Assembly: GCA_964498125.1 (NCBI GenBank)
Contig: CAZCGE010000081.1
Location: forward strand, 1 to 45,826
Length of the DNA stretch: 45,826 bases
Source of the DNA: CAMDBL01 sp964498125
GTDB taxonomy: Bacteria > Pseudomonadota > Alphaproteobacteria > Rhizobiales > Hyphomicrobiaceae
Direction of reading: 5' to 3'
In this document: piece after piece, positions 8,253-16,654 of the stretch
Layout: every line of letters starts with the position of its first letter
How positions within the stretch are numbered: the stretch's first letter is position 1
Notes under the pieces: generated by a model
The model's input: the letters and a program-made list of their open reading frames with translations, nothing else
Told to the model about the DNA's origin: nothing
Databases searched by the model: none
Position numbers and translations under genes: made by a program

Positions 8253-8596
8253 GCCAGACCCTCCCGCAGACTGCGGGTCACATCGATCAGCGGTGCGAAG
8301 TCACTGGCTCGTCCCATGTGGATGTCCTCGGCGCCGCGCCCAATCGACAGGCCGATCGATATGATCTGTGCACGCAGCGCGGGCGGCAGGCCATTTTCCG
8401 GATTAGCCAGATCCTCGATCAGGATCGACCAAAGCTGACGCAGATAATGCAGCGCGACGATAGCCTCGCGCGACTGTGCACCCGCCCGCTGCGCCGCCTC
8501 CAGCAGCTCGATCGACCGGCCAAGGGCAAGCCCTTCCATGACGCGCATCTCGCCGGGGGAATCCGCCACAATTTCGGTGTAGGCCGATCGATACAT
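8249..8596 (-). CDS. flaF: flagellin biosynthesis regulator FlaF
   Basis: This 115-residue helical protein has the FlaF pattern. An N-terminal MYRSAYTEI region is followed by RVMEGLALGRSIELLEAAQ and an ALHYLRQLWSILIEDLANPE helix ending in 'NxLP', and then LRAQIISIGLSI. FlaF is needed for flagellin synthesis and export and acts opposite to FlbT. It lies 35 nt after flgL and overlaps flbT by 4 nt. Confidence 0.93.
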   Translation of the reverse strand: MYRSAYTEIVADSPGEMRVMEGLALGRSIELLEAAQRAGAQSREAIVALHYLRQLWSILIEDLANPENGLPPALRAQIISIGLSIGRGAEDIHMGRASDFAPLIDVTRSLREGLA

Positions 8597-8631
8597 GCGC
8601 GCTGTCCTTGTGGATCTCGGGGGCCGTGCGG

Positions 8632-9681
8632 TCAGATGTAATTCAGAATGCTGAGGTCTTGTATCCGGGCGGTCATGGCATAGGAGGCTTGCAACTGCGT
8701 GATGATCGTATTGGCGGCCGTGGCCGACACGTAGGGATCGACTTCTTCCATATTGGCGAGACGGTTGCTGATGACCGTATTGCGCAGGGTTAGCCGGTCG
8801 CTGGCGGCGGCGATCCGTTCCCGCACGATACCGAGAGTGGACCTCACCGTGGCCAAGTCCGCCAGGGCGCCGCCAACCAGGGTAACGGCCTTGTCGAGGA
8901 CAACTCCGAACGTTTCGGGGTTCAGCGCGTCGCCACCCAGGTCTGAAACCATGGCGTAGGCCTGCGCAAGCTGCCGAAAAACTTGATCGTTGGCGCTGGC
9001 GGAAACGTCGATGAATTCATCGGTCGAAATACGCGCCGTGCTGTTCTCGCTCGATGCCGTCGACCATGTCGCGGTCCAGGCCGCCTCGGAGAATTCACCC
9101 GCCAACGCACCGTCAAGGAACGACGACATCGCAGATGCGCCGATCGAGCCGATGGCGGGGTCGGACTGCGACATCCCGAACGCGGTGGCGAATGCCGTTG
9201 CAATGTTCTGGCGGCTTGCAATCCCTTGCTGGGAAAAATAGCTGGTCAAGGGTTTGTCCGCGGCATTGGCGCCGGCAAAGAGGTATGTGCCGGCCATCTC
9301 GGCATTGAGCTGATCGGCCAGCGAGACCAGCGCTGCCTTGGCCTGGCTGGCGATCCCGCCGCGAGCCGACTCTGAACCTCTGGCGCCCAGCAACGCGCCG
9401 AGGAAATTCTGCGCCGTTTGCGCCACACCATCGAGTGCGGCCTGGCCGACATCGAGGCGCGCGGCCGCCATGGCATTGGTCTGCAGAATCGCCTCGTGCC
9501 AGGACTGTGCCTGGCGCAGGCTAACGCTCGCGGTCGCCGCCGATCCAAGCGCCAAACCCGCATCGGCATTGCGCCCGGTCGCAATTTCCATCTGCACACG
9601 CCCGAGATCGGCCTGCAGCCGGCGCACGGCCGCGAGCGTCGGGCTGGAAAGCGAACTGGAGGCGACGAAGAAATTCGACAT
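8632..9681 (-). CDS. flgL: hook-filament junction protein FlgL
   Basis: This 349-residue protein belongs to the flagellin/FlgL superfamily. It has a helical N-terminus (residues ~15-50, LRRLQADLGRVQMEI-type with the ATGRNADAGLALG turn) and a helical C-terminus (VISNRLANMEEVDPYVSATA followed by ANTIITQLQASYAMTARI). The variable middle is short. FlgL forms the second junction ring between hook and filament. The 'LxxxEDxDxxxA' C-terminal pattern distinguishes FlgL from flagellin. It starts 5 nt after flgK. Confidence 0.92.
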   Translation of the reverse strand: MSNFFVASSSLSSPTLAAVRRLQADLGRVQMEIATGRNADAGLALGSAATASVSLRQAQSWHEAILQTNAMAAARLDVGQAALDGVAQTAQNFLGALLGARGSESARGGIASQAKAALVSLADQLNAEMAGTYLFAGANAADKPLTSYFSQQGIASRQNIATAFATAFGMSQSDPAIGSIGASAMSSFLDGALAGEFSEAAWTATWSTASSENSTARISTDEFIDVSASANDQVFRQLAQAYAMVSDLGGDALNPETFGVVLDKAVTLVGGALADLATVRSTLGIVRERIAAASDRLTLRNTVISNRLANMEEVDPYVSATAANTIITQLQASYAMTARIQDLSILNYI

Positions 9682-9686
9682 GCGCG

Positions 9687-11162
9687 CTACCTCACCGCCT
9701 GCATCAGGGCATCGAACATGGAATCCACGGCAGCGATCAGCTTGGATGAGGCCTGATAAGTGCGCTCGAGCTCGAGCAGCTGTGTCATCTCATCATCGAT
9801 GCTGATGCCGGCGACCTTGGCGAGCGCGTCTTGCGAGCGTTGCAACAGCGCCCTCGCATATTCGGCGCCGCTGCTGGTCGCCTGCCGTTCGCCCTGGAGC
9901 CAGCCGACCGACTGCGAGGAGAAATCGGCAACGGACGCCGACTGGGCGATGAGCCCGCGCGCATCGAAATCGATGGATCGATCCAGGGCGTCGATCAGGT
10001 CATCGATGCGGCCGGTGAACCCGCTGACGCCCGTCGTGTTGTAGATGTAGGCAGGATTTCCAGGCTCCGAGATGCCCCCATCCCGCAGACTGAGCAAGTC
10101 GCCACCGCGCGCCGGATCGACATTGGGATTGATGGCGATTTCACTGGCCAATCCCGCTTGCCAGGCGCCGCTGACTGGCAAGGTGCTGAAGCCCGGCACA
10201 TAAAAAAGACCGGCTGCATCCGGCCATGCCGGCGTCGGCCCCTGGTCGCTTTCGGCAAAGGTCAGGATCAGGCCCCGGGCTATTTCATCGAGCTGGGCGC
10301 CATACGTCAGGGCCATGCCATCACGAATCTCGACCAGACCCGCAAGCCGGCCCGTTGTGATGGCCATCACGGAGGTCGAACCCGTCGCTGCAATACCATC
10401 GATGAGCAGCGCGCCACCGGGCGTGCCGGGGAGCAGTGGCGTGTCCTGCACCGACACGGCGCGAGCGCGAACGTCGAACAGCGTCAATCCGCTGTCGGTC
10501 AAAAGAGCAATGCCGTTATCGCTGCGCGAGATGACCGTGACCCCAACCTCTCTGGCGATGTCGGCCACGACCTGGTCTCGCGCATCGAGTTCATCGGTCA
10601 CGTCGGCGCCCGACCGGGTACCGTTGATGATTTTCGTATTCAGCTCCTCGACCCGTCGCAGCATCGTATTGAGCTGGCCGGCGGCGGCGTGAATGTCCTG
10701 GTCGGCTTCGCGCCGAACCTGCTCGACGAGAGCCGCGGAGCTGTGCAGGACGGCAACGACATCCTGGGCCGATGACAGCACAGTGCCCGCCCTCGAGATA
10801 TCGGCAGGCGCCGCGGAATAGGACTGCATCGCCGCTTTGAATCGACCGATCTGACCCGCCGGGGAGGAGGCGCTCTGTGGATCGCCCAGCACCACGTCCA
10901 GGCGATCGAGAGCGGCGACCAGCACGTCCTGGCGTGCCGCATCGGATTGCGCCGAGATCACCGCCGATTGCAGGTCTTGCGACGTGGACCTTATGATCGA
11001 GGCGACGCGCGGTGCGCCACCGGATTCGGTCACCAATTGGACGATCTTGCGCGTCGCCGACGGATCGCTGGCATGGGCGACGTTGCGCGCGGCGATCGCC
11101 GTGCGATCGGCCGTGACCGAGAGCGACGAGCGCGCAGTATCGAGTATGCCGGAGAGCGACAT
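9687..11162 (-). CDS. flgK: hook-filament junction protein FlgK
   Basis: This 491-residue protein begins MSLSGILDTARSSLSVTADR, the conserved D0 helix of the hook-associated family. It ends with the matching C-terminal helix (MTQLLELERTYQASSKLIAA then VDSMFDALMQAVR). The 'NxxNxxTxGY' motif that usually follows the N-terminal helix is changed to RNVAHASDPSATRK, a divergent form. FlgK is the first junction protein on the hook. The central domain has the usual GTRSGADVTDELDARDQVV segment. It lies 33 nt after flgE and 5 nt before flgL. Confidence 0.93.
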   Translation of the reverse strand: MSLSGILDTARSSLSVTADRTAIAARNVAHASDPSATRKIVQLVTESGGAPRVASIIRSTSQDLQSAVISAQSDAARQDVLVAALDRLDVVLGDPQSASSPAGQIGRFKAAMQSYSAAPADISRAGTVLSSAQDVVAVLHSSAALVEQVRREADQDIHAAAGQLNTMLRRVEELNTKIINGTRSGADVTDELDARDQVVADIAREVGVTVISRSDNGIALLTDSGLTLFDVRARAVSVQDTPLLPGTPGGALLIDGIAATGSTSVMAITTGRLAGLVEIRDGMALTYGAQLDEIARGLILTFAESDQGPTPAWPDAAGLFYVPGFSTLPVSGAWQAGLASEIAINPNVDPARGGDLLSLRDGGISEPGNPAYIYNTTGVSGFTGRIDDLIDALDRSIDFDARGLIAQSASVADFSSQSVGWLQGERQATSSGAEYARALLQRSQDALAKVAGISIDDEMTQLLELERTYQASSKLIAAVDSMFDALMQAVR

Positions 11163-11195
11163 TGATATGGTCCTGGTGCCAGCCCTTGCGACGAC

Positions 11196-12452
11196 TCAGC
11201 GTTTCAAGTTGATCAGGACTTCCATGAGATCGGCGGCCGTCTGAAAGACTTTGGAATTGGCCGTATAGCTATGCTGCGCCTCGATCATCGTCGTCAGCTC
11301 GCTGCCGATGTCGACGGTCGATTTCTCCAGGGCATGCGACACCAGCTCACCAAGTCCCGTCGTGCCGGCCTGGCCGACAATGATGCTGCCGGAGTCCGCC
11401 GTCAGCGCGAACAGATTACCGGTGACAGGGGCGAGATTGTCGGGGCTCGGCACGTTGGCCAGGGGAATCCGATAGGATTCAGAGCGCGCGCCATTCTTGT
11501 ATATGGCGAACAGCTCGCCCGCCTCGCTGATGTCGATGCGGTCGACCTCACTTGGTCCGCTGCCATTCACCGCCACATCGCGCACGACATAGCCTGCGGC
11601 CAGTTCCGTGCTTTGCGACACATCGAGCGTGAGGGTGGCGCCATTGGGTACGGGAATGGCAATGGATGTTGGACTTGCCCCAGCCAGGGCGCCGTTGGTG
11701 GGATCGAAACTCAGCGTGGCGGTCGTCAATGGTCCGGAGGCATACGGGAAGCCACCGCCCGGACTGGCTGCCGCGCGATCGAAGACGGCGAATTCCCAGG
11801 TGTTGGCCGCCGTCTTGGTCTCGTAGACGTCGAGCGTCTTACTGGCGCCGATATTGTCGTAGGCCGCCAGCGAGGTCACTTTGGTGAACTGGCTCGTCAC
11901 CGCATTCGCCGACGGCAGGTTGGCGGGCGCGACGGCGGCACTGTCCGGCGGCAGATTGACGAACAGGCGGCCGGTGGTCGATGGCTCGGCCAGCATGCCA
12001 AGCGTCGAGATATTGACCGGGACGAGGCCCGCCAGTCCATTGGAGACGGGATTGGTTCCCGCCGCACTCGGATAGGCCATCAGCTGGTAGCCCGCGGCAT
12101 TGACCAGATAGCCCTCGCCGTCCTTTACGAACGAGCCGGCGCGCGTCAGGCTCATGGCGCCGTCGGCTCCAGAAACGATGAGAAAACCCTGCCCGCGAAT
12201 GGCCAGATCCGTCGCCGAGGACGTGAAGTTGAAGCTGCCTTGCTTGGATATGAAATGGCGCGTGTTCGATTCCACCGCCCCCGATTCATAATCGGATATG
12301 CCCGATTCCAGCACCAGCGTGGAGAACTCTTCCGAGGAGCGCTTGTATCCCGTGGTGCTGGCATTGGCGATATTGTCGGCCACCGTGCTCAGCATATTCG
12401 ACTGGGCGGTCATGCCTGACGCACTGGTACGCATCATTCCGTAAAGGCTCAT
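11196..12452 (-). CDS. flgE: flagellar hook protein FlgE
   Basis: This 418-residue protein has the rod/hook N-terminal signature MRTSASGMTAQSNMLSTVAD followed by NIANASTTGYKRS, and the C-terminal helix (SHALEKSTVDIGSELTTMIE then AQHSYTANSKVFQTA). Between them lie the beta-rich D1/D2 domains. FlgE polymerises into the universal joint of the flagellum. The length matches rhizobial hook proteins. It starts 6 nt downstream of the regulator gene, so the two are very likely co-transcribed. Confidence 0.95.
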   Translation of the reverse strand: MSLYGMMRTSASGMTAQSNMLSTVADNIANASTTGYKRSSEEFSTLVLESGISDYESGAVESNTRHFISKQGSFNFTSSATDLAIRGQGFLIVSGADGAMSLTRAGSFVKDGEGYLVNAAGYQLMAYPSAAGTNPVSNGLAGLVPVNISTLGMLAEPSTTGRLFVNLPPDSAAVAPANLPSANAVTSQFTKVTSLAAYDNIGASKTLDVYETKTAANTWEFAVFDRAAASPGGGFPYASGPLTTATLSFDPTNGALAGASPTSIAIPVPNGATLTLDVSQSTELAAGYVVRDVAVNGSGPSEVDRIDISEAGELFAIYKNGARSESYRIPLANVPSPDNLAPVTGNLFALTADSGSIIVGQAGTTGLGELVSHALEKSTVDIGSELTTMIEAQHSYTANSKVFQTAADLMEVLINLKR

Positions 12453-12458
12453 GGCGGT

Positions 12459-13226
12459 CTAATCCTGGACGGGCTGAAGGCTGGACGCCATGTAGCCGTA
12501 TTCGTCTTGTGCGGAGCTTGATGACGGCGCATTGAGCACCGGCAACTCAGCCTCGCCCTGATGGATCAGGCGGTATCCGAGGAAACGCCTGGAATCGATC
12601 GGGTCATAACCGAGCCATGCGCGCAGCCGCTTGCGCAGCTTGCTGATGTGGCTTTCAATGACGTTCTCGTCGATATCTTCATTGAACAGACCATAGACAG
12701 CATTGAAGATCTGCGCCTTGGTCACGCGGCAGCCGACGTTGCTCGCCAGATACTCCAGGATGCGGCGTTCGCGGCGCGGCAGCAGCACCGATTCGCCGCC
12801 GATCTCAGGATCGCGGCCGTCGAAAAAGATACGGATGTCGCCGATGCGCGCCGGCTCGACGTCCGGCTTGGAGCGGCGCGCGGCGGCATTGACGCGAGCC
12901 AGGATTTCCCGGGCATGAACGGGCTTGCGCACCACGTCGTCGACGCCCGCGGCGAACAACTCGAGCGTCTCATCGAGCGACTTCGTCTCGCAAGCCGCTA
13001 TGATGACGGCCCGGGAATGACTGGCGATCAGCTTGCACAGGGCGGCGCGCCCGGAGCACTCGCCGACCAGAAACGCCTCCACGGCGGCAAGGTCCGATCC
13101 GGCCACTGCCGTTATCCAGCCGCCGAGTTCCCTGGCGCAAAGGCCTGTTGCCGCCACGCCCTCGCGTTCCAGCATGGCAATGAACGCATCTGCAACCGAT
13201 TGCCGGTCGTCCAACACCACGATCAT
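12459..13226 (-). CDS. ftcR: Rem/FtcR-type OmpR-family flagellar transcription regulator
   Basis: This 255-residue protein has an N-terminal receiver-like domain (residues 1-~125) and a C-terminal winged-helix DNA-binding domain (residues ~130-225, ESHISKLRKRLRAWLGYDPI then DSRRFLGYRLI). The start (MIVVLDDRQSVADAF), the 'AVEAFLVGE' stretch and gene order match Rem of Sinorhizobium and FtcR of Brucella, which activate flagellar genes. The receiver keeps the acidic pair (D6, D7) and the KP motif. The position where a phosphorylated Asp would normally sit reads DLAAVEAFLVGE without a clear 'DLxxxD' pattern, so it probably works without phosphorylation, as reported for this family. It heads the flagellar operon. 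Confidence 0.9.
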   Translation of the reverse strand: MIVVLDDRQSVADAFIAMLEREGVAATGLCARELGGWITAVAGSDLAAVEAFLVGECSGRAALCKLIASHSRAVIIAACETKSLDETLELFAAGVDDVVRKPVHAREILARVNAAARRSKPDVEPARIGDIRIFFDGRDPEIGGESVLLPRRERRILEYLASNVGCRVTKAQIFNAVYGLFNEDIDENVIESHISKLRKRLRAWLGYDPIDSRRFLGYRLIHQGEAELPVLNAPSSSSAQDEYGYMASSLQPVQD

Positions 13227-13270
13227 GCAAATACCTCCAACCGAATCGCTCGGAACGTTGGCGGATCGTG

Positions 13271-13303
13271 CAATCTAAGATTGTTTTTAACAACTTAAAA
13301 TTG
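13271..13303. promoter_or_regulatory. tandem palindromic operator-like sites upstream of ftcR
   Basis: In an AT-rich patch 45-77 bp upstream of the ftcR start are two related inverted repeats: CAATCTAAGATTG (13271-13283, perfect 6-bp arms) and CAACTTAAAATTG (13291-13303, one mismatch). Their centres are 20 bp apart, about two helical turns. On the coding strand they read as a direct repeat of ACAATYTTARRTTG. The surrounding DNA is much poorer in G+C than the rest of the window. In rhizobia the rem/ftcR promoter is controlled by VisN/VisR and MucR, so these are candidate binding sites, by inference only. Confidence 0.5.
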
Positions 13304-13428
13304 TTCATAACTGCAACTATAAGGTGCGGTGTGGCGCTTAAACCGTCACAGCGAGCCGTATAGGCATGCCGCGCATCGCGTAGCAGGCCGTACTGGCCTT
13401 GCAGTGCGGCCGGTCATTGCGAATGGGG

Positions 13429-14163
13429 TCAATTCTTGGGCGAGGCGGGCGAGGGAGCAGCAGCGGGCGGCGGCGCCAGCGATCTGTAGACCGGCGGTGC
13501 AGGGCTGCCAGGATTGACGACGTCGGGGCCGGTAACCGTGCGCGCCTTGTTGGACTTGGGTGCCATCACAATCTGCCAGCACTCTGCGTCCAGCTCAGCA
13601 GATTTCTCCTTGAGGCACTTTATTTGTTCGCTGATTTTTGCCCCCGTGCTCGCGCAAAGCCGTTTGCGATCCGCCTCACAGGCTTTCAGCGTGCCCTGAA
13701 CCTGCGCTTGCACACCCTTGATCGATTCCGCGCAACCGGAGCTAAGCTTGGGCTTGTTCTCGCGCAGGCATTTGATCCGGCCTCCCTCCGCCGCGATGTC
13801 GGGGCAAATGGCGGCGACGTCTTGCGCACACGCTTTGAGGGCAGGTGGCATGGCCTCAGTCGAGGCAACCTTGGCCTGTATGGACCCCAACATCGCCTTG
13901 ATCGAGCTGACGCAAGCAGGTGACAGCTTGTCCTGGTTGGACTTGAGGCACTGAACTCGGCCGATGAGGCCAGAGGGTGCATCCTTGCACAACGTCGCCA
14001 CGTCCGCCTTACAAGCCGCGAACAGCCCCTTCTCGCCGCCCGCGGCGACAGGCGCCTCGGGCTTGACGGCCTGCGGAGTGGGCGCAACAGCCTGCTGCGC
14101 CACCGACACTGTCGACGTCGCCATGAGGGCGCTGAAGGCGAATGCCAGATACTTCCACGCCAT
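13429..14163 (-). CDS. secreted cysteine-rich repeat protein (GLG1-type Cys repeats)
   Basis: This 244-residue protein starts with a clear signal peptide (MAWKYLAFAFSALMATSTVS, cleavage near VAQQ) and an Ala/Pro-rich spacer. Three repeats of about 45 residues follow, around 45-95, 100-150 and 155-200. Each has the spacing C-x6-C, then 'x(K/R)CL', then a final C before a helix: ACKADVATLC with QCLKSN; ACAQDVAAIC with KCLREN; ACEADRKRLC with KCLKEK. The pattern is that of the Golgi GLG1/cysteine-rich repeat, also seen in proteobacterial exported proteins of unknown role. The C-terminus is a Pro/Ala/Ser-rich tail. The start at ATG 14163 has AAGGGGGA upstream. Confidence 0.75.
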   Translation of the reverse strand: MAWKYLAFAFSALMATSTVSVAQQAVAPTPQAVKPEAPVAAGGEKGLFAACKADVATLCKDAPSGLIGRVQCLKSNQDKLSPACVSSIKAMLGSIQAKVASTEAMPPALKACAQDVAAICPDIAAEGGRIKCLRENKPKLSSGCAESIKGVQAQVQGTLKACEADRKRLCASTGAKISEQIKCLKEKSAELDAECWQIVMAPKSNKARTVTGPDVVNPGSPAPPVYRSLAPPPAAAPSPASPKN

Positions 14164-14495
14164 GTGACATCCCCCTTTCTTCACCCGTGGGCAACTATAT
14201 CGCGCACGCCCGCGCATCCAATCCTCAATTCGAGCGTGCGACAATTTCAGCCCTATGCGCCAACCGCGGCGATGATGTGGCAAATCTAACCACACAGGGC
14301 CGGTATGCAGCGTCAGGTTCAAGTGAAACGGGCCAGACGTCGCACTGGCGTCGCCGCGACGCGTCCTAAGGCCTCACTGTGATGCATGGCGTAGTAGGTG
14401 CCCCGGCCTTGGTGCACCTTGAGCGTTGAGGTCGGCTTGCGTGCCGGCGGGGCGCCGTGCTCTGACAGTCACCGATCCATGGAGGAGTATCCGTC
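14164..14495. other. intergenic region between divergent genes
   Basis: These 332 bp separate the start of the Cys-rich protein gene from the start of the enolase-like gene. They must hold both promoters, but I see no convincing -35/-10 pair, tRNA, repeat or conserved small gene. The last 20 bases contain GGAGGAG, the ribosome site of the enolase-like gene. Confidence 0.5.
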
Positions 14496-15776
14496 GTGCC
14501 TGCACGCATCGAACGCATTCACGGCCGCCGCGTCTGGGACAGTCGCGGGCGGCCGACGGTGGAGGTCGACGTGCGGATTGCCGGCGGCGCGTTGGGTCGC
14601 GCCATTGCGCCGGCCGGCGCATCGACGGGTTCCGGCGAAGCTGTCGACCTGCGTGATGGCGGGTCGGCCTTCGGCGGGCTGGATGTGACCAACGCCATCG
14701 CCGCCGTCAACGGCGAGATCGATGCGGCACTGCGCGGATCGGATGCGGGCGACCAGGCGGCCATCGATCAGCGGCTGATCGAGCTCGATGGCACGGACAA
14801 CAAGCGCCGGCTTGGCGGCAATGCCATCATCGCCACCTCCATGGCCGTGGCCCATGCCGCCGGCGCTGCCGCCGGCATGCCGCTCTGGCGGCACCTGGCG
14901 GCTGGCAACCAGCCCGGCACGCTGCCGCTGCCGGAAATCCAGATCCTGGGTGGCGGCGCGCATGCCAACGGCCGCCTCGACGTGCAGGATTTCATGGTGA
15001 TCGCAGTCGGCGCCACAGACTATGCCACCGCACTCGGCTGGACGGCGGACGTTTATCGCGCGGCCGGACAATTGCTGGCGGCGTCCGATCGCATTGCAGG
15101 CGTTGCCGATGAAGGTGGGTTCTGGCCGCTGTTCGACTCCAACGAGGAAGCCTTGGACCTCCTTGTCCGCGCCATCGAGAGGGCGGGTTACACGCCAGGC
15201 AAAGATGTTGCCATTTCGCTCGATATCGCCGCCAGCCAGTTCGGCAAGGGGGGGCAATACAGGCTGGCGCGCGAGGGTCGCACACTCGACAGCGACGGCA
15301 TGATCGCGTTGCTGCTCGACTGGCTGCAGCGATACCCGATCGTCGCCATCGAGGACCCACTCGCCGAGGATGACCCCTCCGGTATGGCCGCTTTCACGGC
15401 GGCGGCAGGCGCGCGCGTGGAAATCGTCGGCGACGACTTCCTGTGCACCGATCCGCGCCGCATTGCAGCCGCGGACTACATGGCGGCCTGTAACACAGCG
15501 CTGATCAAGCCCAACCAGATCGGCACGCTGACCGAGACCAAGGCGGCGCTGGACGCGGCGCGTGCGGCCGGCTGGAACGCCATCGTCTCGGCCCGCTCCG
15601 GCGAGACCGAGGACGTCACCATCGTGCATCTGGCCGTCGGCTGGGGCATCGAGCAGCTGAAGGTCGGCTCCTTCACGCGCTCGGAGCGCATGGCCAAGTG
15701 GAACGAGGGATTGCGACTTGCGGAGGACTTGCCGACTGGATTGGCGCTGCCGGCGCGCGGGCGGTTCAGGTGGTAG
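14496..15776 (+). CDS. enolase paralogue (phosphopyruvate hydratase-like)
   Basis: This 426-residue protein is full length for enolase, which converts 2-phosphoglycerate to phosphoenolpyruvate. The GTG start at 14496 follows GGAGGAG. Counterparts of most catalytic and Mg-binding residues are visible: S43 in the GASTG loop, H156 (GGGAHANG), E206 (ADEGG), D243, E286 (IEDPLAEDD), D313 (VGDD), K338 (IKPNQIGT), R368 and K389. The substrate-binding His of the canonical SHRSGETED motif is Ala367 here (SARSGETED), and the segment after it (VTIVHLAVGWGIEQLKVGS) also departs from housekeeping enolase. It is therefore probably a second, specialised enolase. No glycolytic neighbours are present. Confidence 0.8.
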   Translation: MPARIERIHGRRVWDSRGRPTVEVDVRIAGGALGRAIAPAGASTGSGEAVDLRDGGSAFGGLDVTNAIAAVNGEIDAALRGSDAGDQAAIDQRLIELDGTDNKRRLGGNAIIATSMAVAHAAGAAAGMPLWRHLAAGNQPGTLPLPEIQILGGGAHANGRLDVQDFMVIAVGATDYATALGWTADVYRAAGQLLAASDRIAGVADEGGFWPLFDSNEEALDLLVRAIERAGYTPGKDVAISLDIAASQFGKGGQYRLAREGRTLDSDGMIALLLDWLQRYPIVAIEDPLAEDDPSGMAAFTAAAGARVEIVGDDFLCTDPRRIAAADYMAACNTALIKPNQIGTLTETKAALDAARAAGWNAIVSARSGETEDVTIVHLAVGWGIEQLKVGSFTRSERMAKWNEGLRLAEDLPTGLALPARGRFRW

Positions 15777-15783
15777 GGCCGTA

Positions 15784-15883
15784 GGTCGGAGCGAGGCCCT
15801 TCGGCCGAGGTCCGACGCGATGCAGATGCGTTGCACGGCAATGTCGGACCTCCCCCGGATCGCAGTCCGGGGTCGCTCCGACC
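15784..15883. repeat. nested palindromic element after the enolase-like gene
   Basis: A 100-bp inverted repeat has outer arms GGTCGGAGCGA (15784-15794) and TCGCTCCGACC (15873-15883). Inner arms are GAGGTCCGAC (15807-15816) and GTCGGACCTC (15843-15852). Each arm pair is perfect. It can fold as one long cruciform or as an RNA stem with a small hairpin in the right arm. It starts 8 bp after the enolase-like stop, so it may terminate transcription or protect the 3' end, but its shape is that of a dispersed palindromic element. Confidence 0.6.
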
Positions 15884-15966
15884 GAATCCACATCTTGCCC
15901 TGCCGTCCTCAATTCGCCATAACGGCGCGCTGTCTGGCGCCGTCGCAACCGATGAGGTACTGACCC

Positions 15967-16503
15967 GTGATCAGAATTCTGTCCGCATTTGTCCTTGCTC
16001 TAGGACTGCTGTCCGCCGCCGCCCAGGCCCAGGCGCCGAAGGCCGACCCGGCCAACACGCTCGTCATCGAGCTGAAAAGCGGCGTCGTCACAATACGGCT
16101 CAGGCCCGACCTGGCGCCCAAGCACGTCGAGCGCGTCAAGACGCTGGCCAAGGAGGGCTTTTACAACGGGCAGAAGTTCCACCGCGTCATCGCCGGCTTC
16201 ATGGCGCAGACCGGCGATCCGACCGGCACCGGCACCGGCGGCTCCAAGTACGGCCACCTGCCGGCCGAGTTCACGCCGGAGCCCTACAAGCGCGGCACGA
16301 TCGGCGCGGCGCGCACCAACGATCCCAACACCGCCAACAGCCAGTTCTTCATCTGCTTCACCGATGCCGGCTGCAGCATGCTGAATGGCAAGTACACGGT
16401 CTGGGGCCAGGTCACGGAAGGCATGGAGCACGTCGACCGCATCGCCCACGGCGAGCCACCGGCGCAGCCTGATGTGATGGTGAAGGTGTATCTGGGGAAG
16501 TGA
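15967..16503 (+). CDS. peptidyl-prolyl cis-trans isomerase, cyclophilin type, exported
   Basis: This 178-residue cyclophilin has an N-terminal signal peptide (MIRILSAFVLALGLLSAAAQ, then AQAPKA). Cyclophilins speed proline isomerisation during folding, and this one would act in the periplasm. Core motifs are present: the FHRVIAGFMAQTGDPTGTGT segment with the catalytic Arg, the EFTPEPYKRGTIGAARTNDP strand, NSQFFICF, and a WGQVTEGMEHVDRI ending. It is followed after 151 bp by a second cyclophilin without a signal peptide. Confidence 0.93.
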   Translation: MIRILSAFVLALGLLSAAAQAQAPKADPANTLVIELKSGVVTIRLRPDLAPKHVERVKTLAKEGFYNGQKFHRVIAGFMAQTGDPTGTGTGGSKYGHLPAEFTPEPYKRGTIGAARTNDPNTANSQFFICFTDAGCSMLNGKYTVWGQVTEGMEHVDRIAHGEPPAQPDVMVKVYLGK

Positions 16504-16509
16504 GGTGCA

Positions 16510-16648
16510 GGCGTGAGTGGTGAGTGGTGAAGGTCGGGCTCGACCTCGACACCGCTCTTCTCAGATAATCCGCCACTCGCGCGCCGATGCTCCCACTCCA
16601 CCATTCACGACTCACCACTCACGATTCACGATTCACCACTCACGAGAG
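16510..16648. repeat. short-period repeat and inverted repeat between the two cyclophilin genes
   Basis: The intercistronic region starts with GTGAGTGGTGAGTGGTGA (16513-16530). It ends with several copies of the complementary unit (CACGACTCACCACTCACG, then CACGATTCACGATTCACC, up to 16645). The two sides can pair into a long stem, and the right side contains a 7-8 bp unit repeated about five times. It separates the genes without an obvious terminator T-run. Such 'ACTCACC' arrays look like a mobile palindromic repeat that has grown by slippage. Confidence 0.55.
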
Positions 16649-16654
16649 AAACCC

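Noticed and set aside
16510..16648. CRISPR-like array, because of the short repeated units between the cyclophilin genes
   Set aside because: Units are 7-9 bp with no spacers of constant length and pair with an inverted partner. It is a slippage-type palindromic repeat.
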